Shown here piece by piece: positions 1 to 10,850 of a stretch of DNA of 64,000 nt. The position numbers were made by a program, and so were the translations under genes. Where the stretch lies: positions 4,340,001-4,404,000 of the forward strand of contig CM070503.1 in assembly GCA_036346375.1 (NCBI GenBank). Direction: 5' to 3'. The notes below the pieces were generated by a model that had not been told where the DNA came from, searched no databases, and worked only from the letters and a program-made list of their open reading frames with translations. The DNA comes from Guadua angustifolia (taxonomy: Eukaryota; Streptophyta; Magnoliopsida; Poales; Poaceae). Numbering within the stretch: the stretch's first letter is position 1; each line of letters begins with the position of its first letter.

Positions 1-1050
1 CGTCGCTGTCTTCGTCTTCCTTGCAAGCGTCGTCGTAGACACAGTTGGGCGAGTGGCTCACGGAAGTGGCATCGCTCTTCGCCTCAGTCTGCGAGGATCG
101 ATCAGAATTCAGCATACTATTATCCCTTGTTAAATTGGCCTAGCTAGAGCACCTTGTAGCTACACAATACCCTGAGTTGATGATCTCGCCGAGGAATCGC
201 GCATTCCTCGTTGTTCGAGGTGGATTGCAAGCGCGTGAGTTCCGCCTCGAGCTCCGCTTCCATCTGGTCCATCGCAATGGCAGCACGGTAACCAGCATTT
301 CCGCCGCTGCGCGCCGAGGCGGCCGTGCGCGAACCGCGGGACAAGGCGTCGTCCTCTTCGCGGACGCAGGCAATGGGCTCCTTCACGACACTGGCGCTGT
401 CGGTTTGATGAGACGCGTTGGAGCGGTTGCCGCTCCGCGTCTCCGCCTTGACGTCAAGCACCAGCCGCTCCATCTGGGTGCGCAGCTCCGCCATCCTGCT
501 CAGCTCCGCCGCGCTCTTGGACAGTAGCAGCACCAGGCTCGCGCCCAGCCCGAGGCTCGCCGGCGAAACCACCTCCGCAGCCTTCTTCCCTGCACGTCAA
601 TCAACCACACCACACCATTCGCCACGTTTTGGTTACCAACAACAACAGTACAACACCGGTCACGAATCCACCAGTTCGCCATAGACACGTACCCAGAGAA
701 CTCCGAGGCGACTCGCGAGCCTCTTCTTGGCTGCCCACCACCTTTGTGGCGGCCGCCCCCCTCATCTCCTCCTTGGCCGCATCCTCTCCGGCGGCGTCCT
801 CCTTGGCTGCGCCGCTCGAGCAGTACCGGGGGAGACGCAGGCGGCAGCCAGAGGAGCCGCCGCCGCCGGCCCTGTGGAGGATGCGCGACAGCAGCGACCG
901 CGGCGAGGGGCACTCACGCGCCCCGCCACCGGTCGCGGCAGCTGCGGAGGCCTTGGTGAGGAGGGCCCCGACAGTGGAGGGCGATGCCGACGAGGCCGAG
1001 AGGCGCGGAAGCAGTGGCAGCGCGGGCGCCTTGCTCCTCTCCACCGCCAT
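1..1050 (-). CDS. POLAR-like protein, 5' part of gene (cut by window edge)
   Basis: The gene resembles POLAR (POLAR LOCALIZATION DURING ASYMMETRIC DIVISION AND REDISTRIBUTION), a plant cortical polarity factor of asymmetric divisions; that role is inferred from family. Three exons fit: 693-1050 (start ATG at 1050), 171-589 and 1-88, with introns 590-692 (GTACGT donor, phase 1) and 89-170 (phase 0). All junctions keep one frame. The first exon is a low-complexity Ala/Ser/Arg/Gly leader of about 120 residues ending near SPRSSLG. Exon 2 encodes a hydrophobic stretch (SLGLGASLVLLL) followed by the conserved SAAELSRMAELRTQMERL helix and, later, MDQMEAELEAELTRLQ, which is the family hallmark. Exon 3 is acidic (CKEDEDSD) and leaves the window, so the C terminus is missing. 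Recognition rests on these motifs from memory; exon 1 is the least certain part. Confidence 0.82.
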
Positions 1051-1127
1051 TAGTGATGGGTTTGGAGTTGGAGGAATTTTTGGAGTATTCGATGGGTTTG
1101 GATTTGAGGTTTCGATCGAAGGCGTGT

Positions 1128-1136
1128 TTATTTATA
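1128..1136 (-). promoter_or_regulatory. TATA box of the POLAR-like gene
   Basis: On the minus strand this reads TATAAATAA. It lies about 80 bases upstream of the POLAR-like ATG at 1050, which would put the transcription start near 1100 and give a short 5' leader. No other TATA-like site lies closer. Confidence 0.55.
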
Positions 1137-1199
1137 AGCAGGATGGCAATCTTGGGGGAGTGAGAGAGGGGAGGGAGGAGTTTATGCTGGGGTTTTAAA

Positions 1200-3729
1200 T
1201 GGGTTTAAGACTTAACCTTCATGTCTAGTACAATCTGTCCACGTTTATAAGCCTCATTTCATTTTTGGCACATAGATTAATAAAATATTAAAAATGACTA
1301 TATTACTCCTAATTATCATCACTGAGCATTAGAATATAAAGTAATAAAGTGTATATTTATTAGAGGTGTAGAGAGAATATCATACTAATTTTGCATTGAA
1401 ATGTTAAATACATTGTATATTTGTGGGCAAGGCTAATCAGAAAATTCGTCTTATAAACATCAACTGAGTGGGTATTGACATATTGGCAATTACTCACTCC
1501 ATTTCCAAGTAGTATATGGTTGGATAATCGAAAGTTAAAGTCTTTTTATTTTGAGAAGAACAGAATTGAATGAATCTGCTAATGTGATTGGACACTGATG
1601 AGATACAAAGTCAGGTTTAGTTAAAAAAAAAAAGATCTGAATTTCGACTTAGTGTATTCTGCTTTCTTCCTACAGTTTTCAGCAACTTGTGTTTTCTATC
1701 TAAAACTAGGAGCGTATGAATGCTTCAGGGACGCACAGTTTGAACGTGAAAAGGTCAAATGCCAGTTTCAAATCTGTAGTGCACGATTTCCTATGACTTC
1801 GAAGTGCAGCAGCAGCACTGATCGCCTCTGCGGTTCAAAACTTGCACTTCGGCATTTTTCAGTTCGTGTGAGCCATTTGGCCCTTGTAAATGACGAAATG
1901 GGCGGTAGGTTCCCCTTCAATTCCTTAAGCGCGTGCACCACAACTCATTTACAACTCCAGCTAAGCTTATCGATCTCGCAAATGAGCTTCTTTCAAATTT
2001 CAATTCCACTGGCTCGATTCATCGTATGATCAGCACTGCTATGGTTTATTTTTGGTGCACAAACAGTAAAGATGTAGTGTACTAGTACACGTTATGGACG
2101 CACGCCGCCTTCAGGTATTTGAATTCATATGATCAGCTACTGGTACTGATGAAATGATCCGAATGGTACATGCGTTTGTGTCCGTCATGAATATGCATTG
2201 AGGTGCAACGCCCGTGTGATCTATGTAGTCTCTGCATGGGATGGCAACCCAGTACAACTAAACCTTGCTACTTCCTGGAGGGTCTCCAAGGCTGAGCAGA
2301 GCAGCGGCCAGGCACCAACTAACTGGAGATGGAGTTAGGTGTGGATACCGAGCTAAGTCTTCACCTTATCGAGATTTTCTCGAAAGTCGAAATTGATAAA
2401 GTTTGATTTAATATTAATGTATTTATAGTTTAGAAATATTTTTAGAAACTAGCTAACGAGTTGAGTTAGAATAAAAGCCGTTTTCATTCAAAATCAACTT
2501 ATTTCAATGTTTAATCAACTAACGAGTGTATTTGAAGCGGCGTTGAATCGAGTCAATAAGCACTACTAGCTAGCTTTTCTCCATCCCTGGATGGAGTGGA
2601 TAAGGATCCCATGCAGTAACTGATCCAGGCAGTCCACGGTTTAGAATATTGAACATTGTGAAGCTACAGTATTCTCGAAAGATCTGGCCTATCGTTTTTT
2701 AATCAAAGGGCTTATACACGGCTGCTTAAGTTGCACCTGATCCATGTGGATGGAGTAGTACTGGAGAGACGAATGCTGGACGACGGTAGTTGGGTGCGCG
2801 CGCTCGCTCCAACCGTCGCTCATAGGGAACGCGTGAGCCATCTTAAATTGGCGTGTCCTTGCGCCTTGTTCGCCGCAATAAATCGGACGAGTGGGGTCTG
2901 ATCCGCGATCTCCCAGGGATTCCCATCATTGGCAGCATCCGGGCTAATCGTGTTACCGCGTTGTGTTCGGCTATTTTACACGTGAACTCAGCATCGAATC
3001 CATGAATCCTGAACATTTGCTCGCTGAATTTACAGCTCCGTCGTGCTGCATGCAGAGTAGTGTACAGATCAACCCTGAAGCTGAAATTGCTGGACTGAAT
3101 GCATGTATGTAGTAGACACAGGCACGATGGTAGCAAGCAAGAGATTTCAGAGTGCGAACCTGACCTGAAACGATGCATGCTAATCCAGGACAGGAGCATG
3201 TTGTTCCAGGGCGTGAACACTGGCCACACATGTACGCGAGCTCCTGCTTCTGAGAGAGACGATCTCGGCATGAATCCTTCTTCCTCTCTCGAGAAAAGAG
3301 GACGAGATGTCTCCCTATCGTTCCGTCATGTCTGGACCGCTCGATGAATCCTTCTCCTCGACTGGCTCACAACTCAGATCTCTTTTATTTCGTTCAGTTG
3401 GACAGTTTCCTTGGACTTGCAATGCATAAGTTGCTAACTTGAGGTTGTCTAGACGAGAAGTCGGAGGAGAGGCTGCTCAGGGACGTACTTGGCCGCGACC
3501 AGCGACCAGTCACCGGTGAAAGCCGAGAGTACGTGTGAGCTCACCGAGGACCAAATTTCCCAAAAACTTGGGCCTGCAGTAGTATGGCCTCACGACCTGT
3601 TTCAAATCGGATTGATTTTGATTTTTCTTCATAATTATAAGTCGATTTTACTCCAACATAAAATATATGTTATACAACTCTAATGCTTATTATTAATAAC
3701 ATATTTATATTCCTATAAAAATAAGAAAG
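1200..3729. other. Intergenic, no gene recognised
   Basis: This stretch of 2.5 kb is AT-rich with a moderately GC-rich patch at about 2760-3350. The longest open frames (for example 2843-3271 minus) lack recognisable domains and overlap open frames on the other strand, so they are not called. Transposon debris is likely but I could not assign any. Confidence 0.5.
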
Positions 3730-4194
3730 AGTCTATATATAGTCCCTCAACTCTCTCTGTCGTCTATTTTTCACCTTTCATGTTCAATAATGTTTAGAAC
3801 ATGTCCCCAAGTGACAAACCCATGCAAATTACATCCATAAATAGATATTATGGACGTTTTTTTAATTGCCACTCAGGCTACCACATCGTCGCTTGACCAC
3901 ACATTGACTGCCGCGTTGATTGCTTGGGAAAAGAGAAGAGGAAAGAAAAAAAAAAACAGAAAAAAGAACCCAAAAAAAAGGAGGAGAGAGACGAGGAAGA
4001 GAAAGTAGGGTTGACATGTGTGGCTCAAGGTGATGGTGTGACATCGGACATGATGAAAACCGCCCATGGTACGTGTCTAGGGACAAGACTCGCATGGTTT
4101 TGACATTTGAGTTAAATATTTTAAATGACATTGGAGTTAAAGGACAAAAATTAGACTTTGAGAAGAGTTGAGGGGTTATAGATGGATTTTTTTT
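3730..4194. mobile_element. Possible TIR element, family unknown
   Basis: The left end near 3735-3757 (TATAGTCCCTCAACTCT) and the right end near 4169-4194, read on the other strand (TATAACCCCTCAACTCT), form an inverted pair of about 17-26 bases. A similar inverted pair surrounding an AT-rich core is common in grass intergenic DNA. I could not fix a target-site duplication, so the limits are approximate. The right end is part of the tandem duplication that follows. Confidence 0.4.
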
Positions 4195-4769
4195 CAAAAA
4201 AGTTGTATTTATTATACAACTGTAACAACTGCAATATTTATATTTAATTAAACTGCATTGTTATTATCTTACTGCAAAACATAATGGAGATCATCTCTTT
4301 TTTCTCTCTCTCAATAGTCCCACAAATTTATCTTAAAGATTAGAAAGCCATATATAGGTTTTCTCTCTCTCTTGTATGCATAATTCTTTACATGGTTAAA
4401 ACTATACTTAATCGATTGAATCAAGTTTGGTAACAAAAATTAATAATTTAGTTAATAAATTAGACTTTGAGAAGAGTCGAGGGATTATAGATGGATTTTT
4501 TTTAAAAAAAAAGTTATATTTATTATACAACTATCACAACTGCAATATTTATATCTAATTAAACTGCATTGTTATAATCTTACTCCAAAACACAGTGGAG
4601 ATCCATCTCTTTTTTCTCTCTCTCAATAGTCCCACAAATTTATCTTAAAGACTAGAAAGCCATATATAGGTTTTCTCTCTCTCTCTTGTATGCATAATTC
4701 TTTACATGGTTAAAACTATACTTAATCGATTGAATCAAGTTTGGTAACAAAATTTAATAATTTAGTTAA
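4151..4769. repeat. Tandem duplication, two copies of a 309-bp unit
   Basis: Copy 1 (4151-4459) and copy 2 (4460-4769) align almost base for base, with a few substitutions and short indels. Both start TTAGACTTTGAGAAGAGT and both contain the TTTTTTCTCTCTCTC tract and the pair CATATATAGG / AATCGATTGAATCAAG. The two copies abut directly, which indicates a simple tandem duplication and not two insertions. Confidence 0.9.
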
Positions 4770-5032
4770 ATTTTCTATTATCTACACAATCAATACAATA
4801 TGCAAATCCACTTTTTAAGAACTGACAGAATCAAATACGTATAATCAGCTGTTCAATGTTCTCAAATTCAATAATTTGCTAGCTGTTGTTCTTCTAGCTT
4901 CGACTCACGCAGATTGCAATTGCTAATTAAAGGTTCGGAGGTGACTGGCGCTGCCAAGCCTTGTCGTTCTATTAGAGCATCTCCAATGCACTTACCTTTG
5001 AGTAGCAGGGTGCCATATCATCTCAAGTTGTC

Positions 5033-6526
5033 GCCCTCCGCGTCTCCTAGGATGAGGATATCCCTATACGCCGACAATGTGGTCGTCTTCGTCAGGCCAA
5101 TCCAAGAGGAACTACTTTTAATGCAGGAGCTAAACTTATTTGGGGCGACAGGGCTTCACACAAACATCCACAAGAGCGAGGTCTACGCTATCAGATGTGA
5201 CTCAATGGACATGGCGGCTGTCTTACAGGATTTCCCCGCGTTATCCAAGTCATTCCCTTGCAGGTACTTAGGTCTATCTCTGCGTCCTACCAGGCTGAAG
5301 CGCTCTGACTTACAACCTCTCGTTGACAAAATAAGAAAGCAGCTGGCGGGATGGAAAGGAAAACTTCTCTCTAGGGCAGGTAGGTTGGTGCTAATGAACT
5401 CCTTGCTCACGTCTCTCGCGGTATACCACTTGACTGTGTCCTCGCTACTCGCCTGGGTCGCAAAGAAAATTGACAGAATCCGCAGAAGTTTCATTTGGAG
5501 AGGCGAACAGATCGCTTCTGGGGCACTTGCTGTCAATTGAAATCGGTTTGCAGACCCAAGGCCTTGGGAGGGCTCGAATTAAGGATTTCACCTCCTTGAG
5601 GCGTAGCCGTCTCCGATGGTCTGGGTATGCCCGATCGACCGTAATAGGCCGTGGGCGGGGATGATGGTCCCTTGTGACGAATATGATCGCAGTTTCTTCC
5701 GGGTTAGCACTAAGATCACCTTAGGGAATGGCGAAACTGCGATTTTTTGGGACTCCAATTGGCTAAATGGGGTATCGCCGAGGGATATAGCGCCAAATTG
5801 CTATCGTCTAGTCCGGAGAAAAGGGCGATCGATCAAGGACGAGTTGCTGTCCAGGAACTGGCTGCGACCATTGCGGAGGCTATCCTCGACCACGCAGATC
5901 CAAGAGTTCGTGCAACTTTGGCAGGCGCTCTCACAGGTTCACCTGCTTCCAGATGCACAGGACGGCATCTCATGGAAATGGACGCAGAATGGGATTTACT
6001 CGACAGGGACAGCTTACAGGGCACAGTTCATTGGCAGCATTCCAGACCCCAACTACAAGATGATTTGGCAAGCGACGCCGGCGAAAATGCGTGTTCTTCA
6101 CCGCTTTTCTGCAGGATGTAATTCTCACACGGTGACAGACTGGCAATTAAAGGATGGCCGCATACCACACTTTGTGCGTTGTGCGGACTCGAGTCAGAGT
6201 CATCCAGACACCTCATCCTGCTATGCTCGTTCGCAAAGCAGGTCTGGCGAAAGGTTTTCCACCGCATGAACATAAGCTTCGTCGCCATCCAACCAGCATT
6301 GATCCAGACAGACATAGCAGCTTGGTGGAGATCGATCCATACCGCGATCAGCCGCCAGTTCCGCAGACAGGCAAATGGCACTTTTATGTATGTTGCGTGG
6401 AATATCTGGAAGGAGAGGAACGGCAGGATCTTCAGTAATCAGTACAGATCCGTGGACTCCGTCGCCGACGCCGCGGTTGATGATATTCGCAGTCGAAGGA
6501 TGGCTGTAAGCATCCGCCATACATAG
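5033..6526 (+). pseudogene. LINE ORF2 remnant: reverse transcriptase C-terminal part and zf-RVT region
   Basis: The remnant starts inside the reverse transcriptase at a YADN tetrad (5067-5078; the active family motif is YADD), followed by the LGLSLRPTRLK and GWKGKLLSRAGRLVLMNS blocks typical of plant LINE RT thumbs. After a stop near 5540 the reading continues in other frames with the ITLGNGETAIFWDSNWL block, a region matching plant zf-RVT domains, and the WNIWKERNGRIF block near the end. At least three frame changes or stops separate these blocks, so it is non-functional. The altered last residue of the tetrad also argues against activity. Confidence 0.9.
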
Positions 6527-6708
6527 AGAGGCTAGGCGCTAGCTGATGTTGAGGGTTGACGCATAGGGCCCGATTTGGCGAAATAGTCTTTTCTTGATAT
6601 CCTCGCCCCCAGTGGCCGTTAACCAATCTAATTTTTATGTTTTTGCTATATTCCTGACTATCCTTCTTTAATGCAAAGCAGAGCTCCTGTCATTTCCTTT
6701 AAAAAAAA
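5033..6708 (+). mobile_element. 5'-truncated LINE (L1-type) with target-site duplication
   Basis: The flanks carry a perfect 12-base duplication, TCTCAAGTTGTC, at 5021-5032 and 6709-6720 (13 if the preceding A is counted). The 3' end just before the right copy is an A tract (6701-6708). These are the marks of target-primed reverse transcription. The body encodes only the C-terminal half of a plant L1 ORF2, so the copy is 5' truncated. Removing it joins 5032 to 6721 and restores a continuous pre-insertion site. Confidence 0.93.
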
Positions 6709-6896
6709 TCTCAAGTTGTCATTAAAAAAAATCTGATGCATAAGAACTTAAGAATCTGACCGTAAAAAATCTAAAGTGAAGCTACCGTGTCTTTAGATTT
6801 CCAAAAAATTAATAGTATTAACTATTTAGTCTCTTTTTTTAATCAAATATTGCTGTACTGTATGACTTATTTGGTCCTAGTTATCCCTTATTCTTA

Positions 6897-7511
6897 GAGC
6901 ACTTTTACGGTACACTACAATCAATATGAGTCATCCGTTCTTTCGAATCCAATGGATGAAATTAGTTTACATCTAGTTATACTACCACCTATAGTATTAG
7001 TAGTAGAAATCGGAGAGAGGTAAAAGGGTAAAACACAGCATGCAAACTACGAAAATCCAAGAGCACCACAATAACAGTCGAACCACACTAAGAATCCTCT
7101 CATCTCGAGCAGAAAACCTTCGTCTAGTTTCATTTAATTCCTCATCTTGAGAGCGCCAGAGTTGCAGTGCTCCCCATGAAGGAGGAGACGACGCCGTCGA
7201 ACGCATCCGTAAACATTCATGCGGAATGTGACGTGCATGTCGATGACTGCGGCGACGAGGACCGGGGGCATGCGCAAGTTGAGGCCCGCGCAGGTGAGCG
7301 CGACGGCGAGCACTACGTGGTCGTTGACCTCACGGCGGAGGCAGACAAGTGGCTCGCCGTTGCCGCGGCAGAAGTAGAGCGCAAGCCAGGCGAGCATGGA
7401 GAGCGGGCGGTAGAGAGGGCAAAAGTCCATAATACCCTCACAAATCAACGGTCAGATCTAATTTCTACTGCTATCATATACTACCATGATAATGCACAGT
7501 AAAACTTCTCT
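6897..7511. mobile_element. hAT-type non-autonomous element carrying a GC-rich internal segment
   Basis: An exact 8-base duplication, TATTCTTA, flanks the element at 6889-6896 and 7512-7519; 8 bases is the hAT signature. The termini are imperfect inverted repeats: left GAGCACTTTTACGGTACA, right (reverse strand) GAGAAGTTTTACTGTGCA, 14 of 18 matching. The outer parts (6897-7020, 7430-7511) are AT-rich and resemble the MITE at 61340-61642, but the middle is clearly GC-rich and has open frames. No transposase is present. Confidence 0.85.
7134..7448 (-). pseudogene. Possible captured gene fragment inside the hAT element
   Basis: A 104-codon open frame runs on the minus strand through the GC-rich core. 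Its product is rich in hydrophobic residues (for example VVLAVALTCAGL and PPVLVAAVIDM). I do not recognise the family, and the frame runs past the likely captured part into MITE sequence at its N terminus. An alternative open frame exists on the plus strand. It is entered because its composition contrasts with the element ends, as expected for host sequence acquired by a transposon. Confidence 0.35.
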
Positions 7512-7519
7512 ATTCTTAT

Positions 7520-8287
7520 ATCCCCGGTACTGGCTGTAGGGGAGTTGATGTAGATTGCGCATGTTCGACGGCGGCGCCCCGGACCTCAGCCGCTGACCGA
7601 CAATTGCGAGGAGTTGGTGCGGTAAGCGCTCGGCGCTCGTGATCGAGGATCGAATGGCACTGGTGGTGTGTTCTTCTTGCAGCCGCTCGGTGGCAACAAA
7701 ATTGGCTCTGATTTTGTTTGGCGACAACGAGTGGCCGAGCTGGCTTCGCGAATTGCGATTGCTGAGACGTCGCGCCTTTGCAAAGCACGGCGAATGTACT
7801 GACTACCTATCTCTTCCGCTACGGCATCAAGCTGTTAATTTTCCTTCTTGTCTTGTTGCTGCCTGACTGACCCAGGACTCCTTTTTCCTCCTTTAGGTGA
7901 AAGTCTGAAGGAAACTCTTCTTGAAGCGGTCAAGTCCATATTTACAGCAATAATCCGCCATCTTGGCGAGAGAGAATGCGATTTGAGGATTGATTCGACT
8001 GATTCACACCCCACCGTTGCATACCTAGACTTTCCTACTTTTCTGGGTACGGCCGTTAATACCTAACCTAAACGTGCCCGTTTTTCTTTTGGGCCAGTTA
8101 TGACAGACCCAAAGTCAGCATACCTAAAAGGATAAAACTCTGCTCTCACAAATTTGTCTGGCCCAAGCCCACTCCATCACCAGGATGTGGGTAGGGAAGA
8201 CACGTCAAGTCTTCCTTTTGATTTTACATGCATATATCGCCAAAAAAGAAAAAAAAATCATGCTTCTTTAAAATTGGTTGCTTGCTA
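7520..8287. other. Intergenic, no gene recognised
   Basis: This is mixed-composition sequence. Short open frames at 7639-7866 and 7848-8066 have no recognisable motifs, and no repeat structure was seen. Confidence 0.45.
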
Positions 8288-8767
8288 GGGTTTGTTTTAG
8301 CTCTGGATTCTCTAAAAACTGATTCTAGAATGTGATCATAGAAAAACTGATTCTCTAAAAACTGAAATCCAAAAACACATATAAAGTGGATCGTGAATTC
8401 TATGTGCTGTTTAATTATCTCTCGCACGAGTCTGTCCGCAGGAGATTGCACCGTCCCAGCTTGGCTCCGGAAAAACGGTCATGGAGCTCGTTTTCCACGA
8501 GTCTGCAGTGCGAGTGCTTTATGCGTTATGCTAGCAGCAGCATCACGCCGCAGCGTAGCAACAACCAGCAGCTATATTGCATGCGTGGGTGCAGACTCAC
8601 GCGATATAACGAGTAACCAAATGCTGATTTCTTAGCTCGCGGTTGTTTGTGAAATCGATTCCAATGTATATGGGTGGACTGGATTATGAGAATCGAATTG
8701 TAAAATCGAGTTATTTGTTCTCATTTAAGACCAAAATCTAGAATCGAAAAGCAAATCAAACAGACCC
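8288..8767. mobile_element. Tourist/PIF-like TIR element (tentative)
   Basis: The left end reads GGGTTTGTTTTAGCTCTGG and the right end, on the other strand, GGGTCTGTTTGATTTGCTT. These are inverted termini of the GGGxxTGTTTG kind seen in grass Tourist elements. Flanking trinucleotides are CTA (8285-8287) and TTA (8768-8770), compatible with a mutated TTA duplication. The interior (about 8400-8640) is unusually GC-rich for a MITE and is of unknown origin. Confidence 0.5.
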
Positions 8768-8888
8768 TTAGTAGCACGCAGCTTGCTATCACGTGTACAA
8801 GCCGTGCGATACTTGAAAAAGAAAGGGTTGCCGTGTGATCGTCGTGTCGGGGAGCGGACAGCACAGCAGGTTCATTCGTTATTTGCTA

Positions 8889-9373
8889 ATGGGCATGCAT
8901 TGCGGGTATGCTGCATCGCCTCGTCTTCTCCACGCCTTCCGGCTAGCCTCGTCTTCTCCACGCCTTCCGCCTCCGCCGCCGGCAACCCAGTCAGCTGCCG
9001 CTGACTCCGATCTGTACAGTTACCATTACTGCTTGATGCCTACTATTAGAGCTGGTTGCATCTAATGCTATCATATTTGCCTTTCAGTCACCGTCGATTA
9101 ATATCACCAATAGCAAAAATCATAAGAGAGTATACTTTCTTTGGTGCTAATATATGGGCATGCGGGCATGCTGCATCGCCTCGTCTTCTCCACGCCTTCC
9201 GCCTCCTTCGCCGGCAACTCAGTCAGCTGCTGCTGACTCCGACCTGCACAGTCGTCGTTACTGCTTGATGCCTACTATTAGACCTGGTGGCAATCCGGTG
9301 CTATCGCATTTGCCTTTTAGTCACCGTCGATTTATATCGCCAATACCAAACTTCATAAGGGAGTATACTTTTT
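8889..9373. repeat. Diverged tandem duplication, two copies of a ~265-bp unit
   Basis: Copy 1 begins at 8889 (ATGGGCATGC) and copy 2 at 9154 (ATGGGCATGC). Both run through the CATCGCCTCGTCTTCTCCAC, GCTTGATGCCTACTATTAGA and AGGGAGTATACTTT-type blocks in the same order. Copy 1 also has a short internal duplication of the CCTCGTCTTCTCCACGCCTT block. Divergence of about 10-15 percent suggests an old event. Open frames crossing it are low-complexity and not credible genes. Confidence 0.85.
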
Positions 9374-10105
9374 TGTAACAAAGTAGTAGAAATACTTTTA
9401 ATAAATTAATAGTTAGATTTGATTTCTATTATCAATTATATATTATCAGTATAATTTACCGTAAAATTTGGGTTTCATAAGGACGGCCACCGGTTCACAC
9501 AATGAGATTCAAATCCTCATGTAGTTGTTATTTATTCAAAATTTTCAGATATTATTAATTATGAAGATGCAACATGATGCAATCCCATAGTACGCCTTAA
9601 TTCATGATCAAATTTTGAGTTTTTTTCTTAATTATCTAAAGTTTCTTTTCCTTTCTTGGTTTTTTACCATTTTTAAAATTCATGGAATTTCTCTAATCTG
9701 TTTATTTTTAAAAAAAGTGAAATTTTTTGTCGATTTTTCATGTTTATTGAATTTATTTTAGACTATATTGCATTTAATTTTCAAAGTACAAGGAACTTAG
9801 GCCTTCTTTGGAACAAAGGAATTATAGATGGAACATGAAGGATTGCAGTCCACAGGAAAATTCCTATGACGGCCGTCATCTCGCCGAAACAATCCGAGTT
9901 AATTTGTTCTCTTTTCCTATATATTAAAAAAAAAAGGCTTGACCTGGTTTCTTAACCTATCAATTTGGACCATGTCGATCTCATTAACTTTTCCGCTAAC
10001 CCATCCTTCCCTTTCGACAATTGAACAATTCGGATAGATACGAAATCGTTTCCCTTTAAATTCCATAATAACACATGCATCCCCAGCACACATTTACGAC
10101 TCCAA
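9374..10105. other. AT-rich intergenic DNA with a MITE-like fragment
   Basis: There is no gene here. A short piece at about 9799-9900 (GGCCTTCTTTGGAACAAAGG onward) looks like one end of a grass TIR element, but no partner end was found. Confidence 0.4.
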
Positions 10106-10401
10106 GGACGTGTTTGGTAGAGCTCTAGATTTTGATTCTCCAGCTCCTGATTCTCTATGGAATCGATCCTCTGATAGAAGTAATTCTTGTTTGAGAAATA
10201 GTTATGAATTTGGTGGGGAGGTTCATAATTGGGAAGTTGTGAATCAGGTGAGAAGCAGGTTTTTTTGACTCCAAGGCTACAAGTCAAAAGCATGAATCAC
10301 TTCTTCGGATTCCTATGTGAAGTTGGTTGATTTTTTCTTATTTGGTAAAGCTCATCAACTTCTCATGAAAAAACTGAAGCTGAAGCTTTGCCAAACGCAC
10401 C
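10106..10401. mobile_element. Short TIR element (MITE)
   Basis: The inverted ends are GGACGTGTTTGGTAGAGCT on the left and, on the other strand, GGTGCGTTTGGCAAAGCT on the right. A CAA trinucleotide lies immediately outside both ends (10103-10105 and 10402-10404), consistent with a 3-base duplication of the PIF/Harbinger class. No coding capacity was seen. Confidence 0.6.
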
Positions 10402-10850
10402 CAACTTACCTCGTCGATCTCAGTTGGCCTCTTTCAAATTTTCAATTGCATAGCTATGCAATGTTGGTACAAGTTACAGACGCCGCCGTCTGAACTTTGA
10501 ATTGATCGTTTGGCAAAGTAGTCATGTATGCAAAATGAAAATGCTACATCTGTTTGCCTATCTAATGCGTAGAGGTGGAAATGTGGAATACTCGGTTAGA
10601 ACACGATGCTGCCAAACGTTCACCCGTCGTATCGCAAAACATTAAATTCCATTTCCACAACGTGGGGAAAAGAGCTTAGAACACGACAGACGAGTTCTCA
10701 CTTCATTCCTCTACTGATCAATCGACGACAAAGAATTTAACGTCCAGCTATCTGTCCCAACTCTTAGGTAACACACGATGAAAAAGAAAGAGGAACAATT
10801 ACTCCAAAACTGATGGATGCAACAACAATCTGCTGCTCCAGTGTGTCATA

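Noticed and set aside
2843..3271. Open frames on both strands in a GC-richer patch
   Set aside because: Products on both strands are unrecognisable and overlap; no splice or promoter signals could be tied to them.
5747..6121. A second open frame of 124 codons overlapping the LINE remnant
   Set aside because: It lies in a different frame from the recognisable LINE blocks and has no family features of its own.
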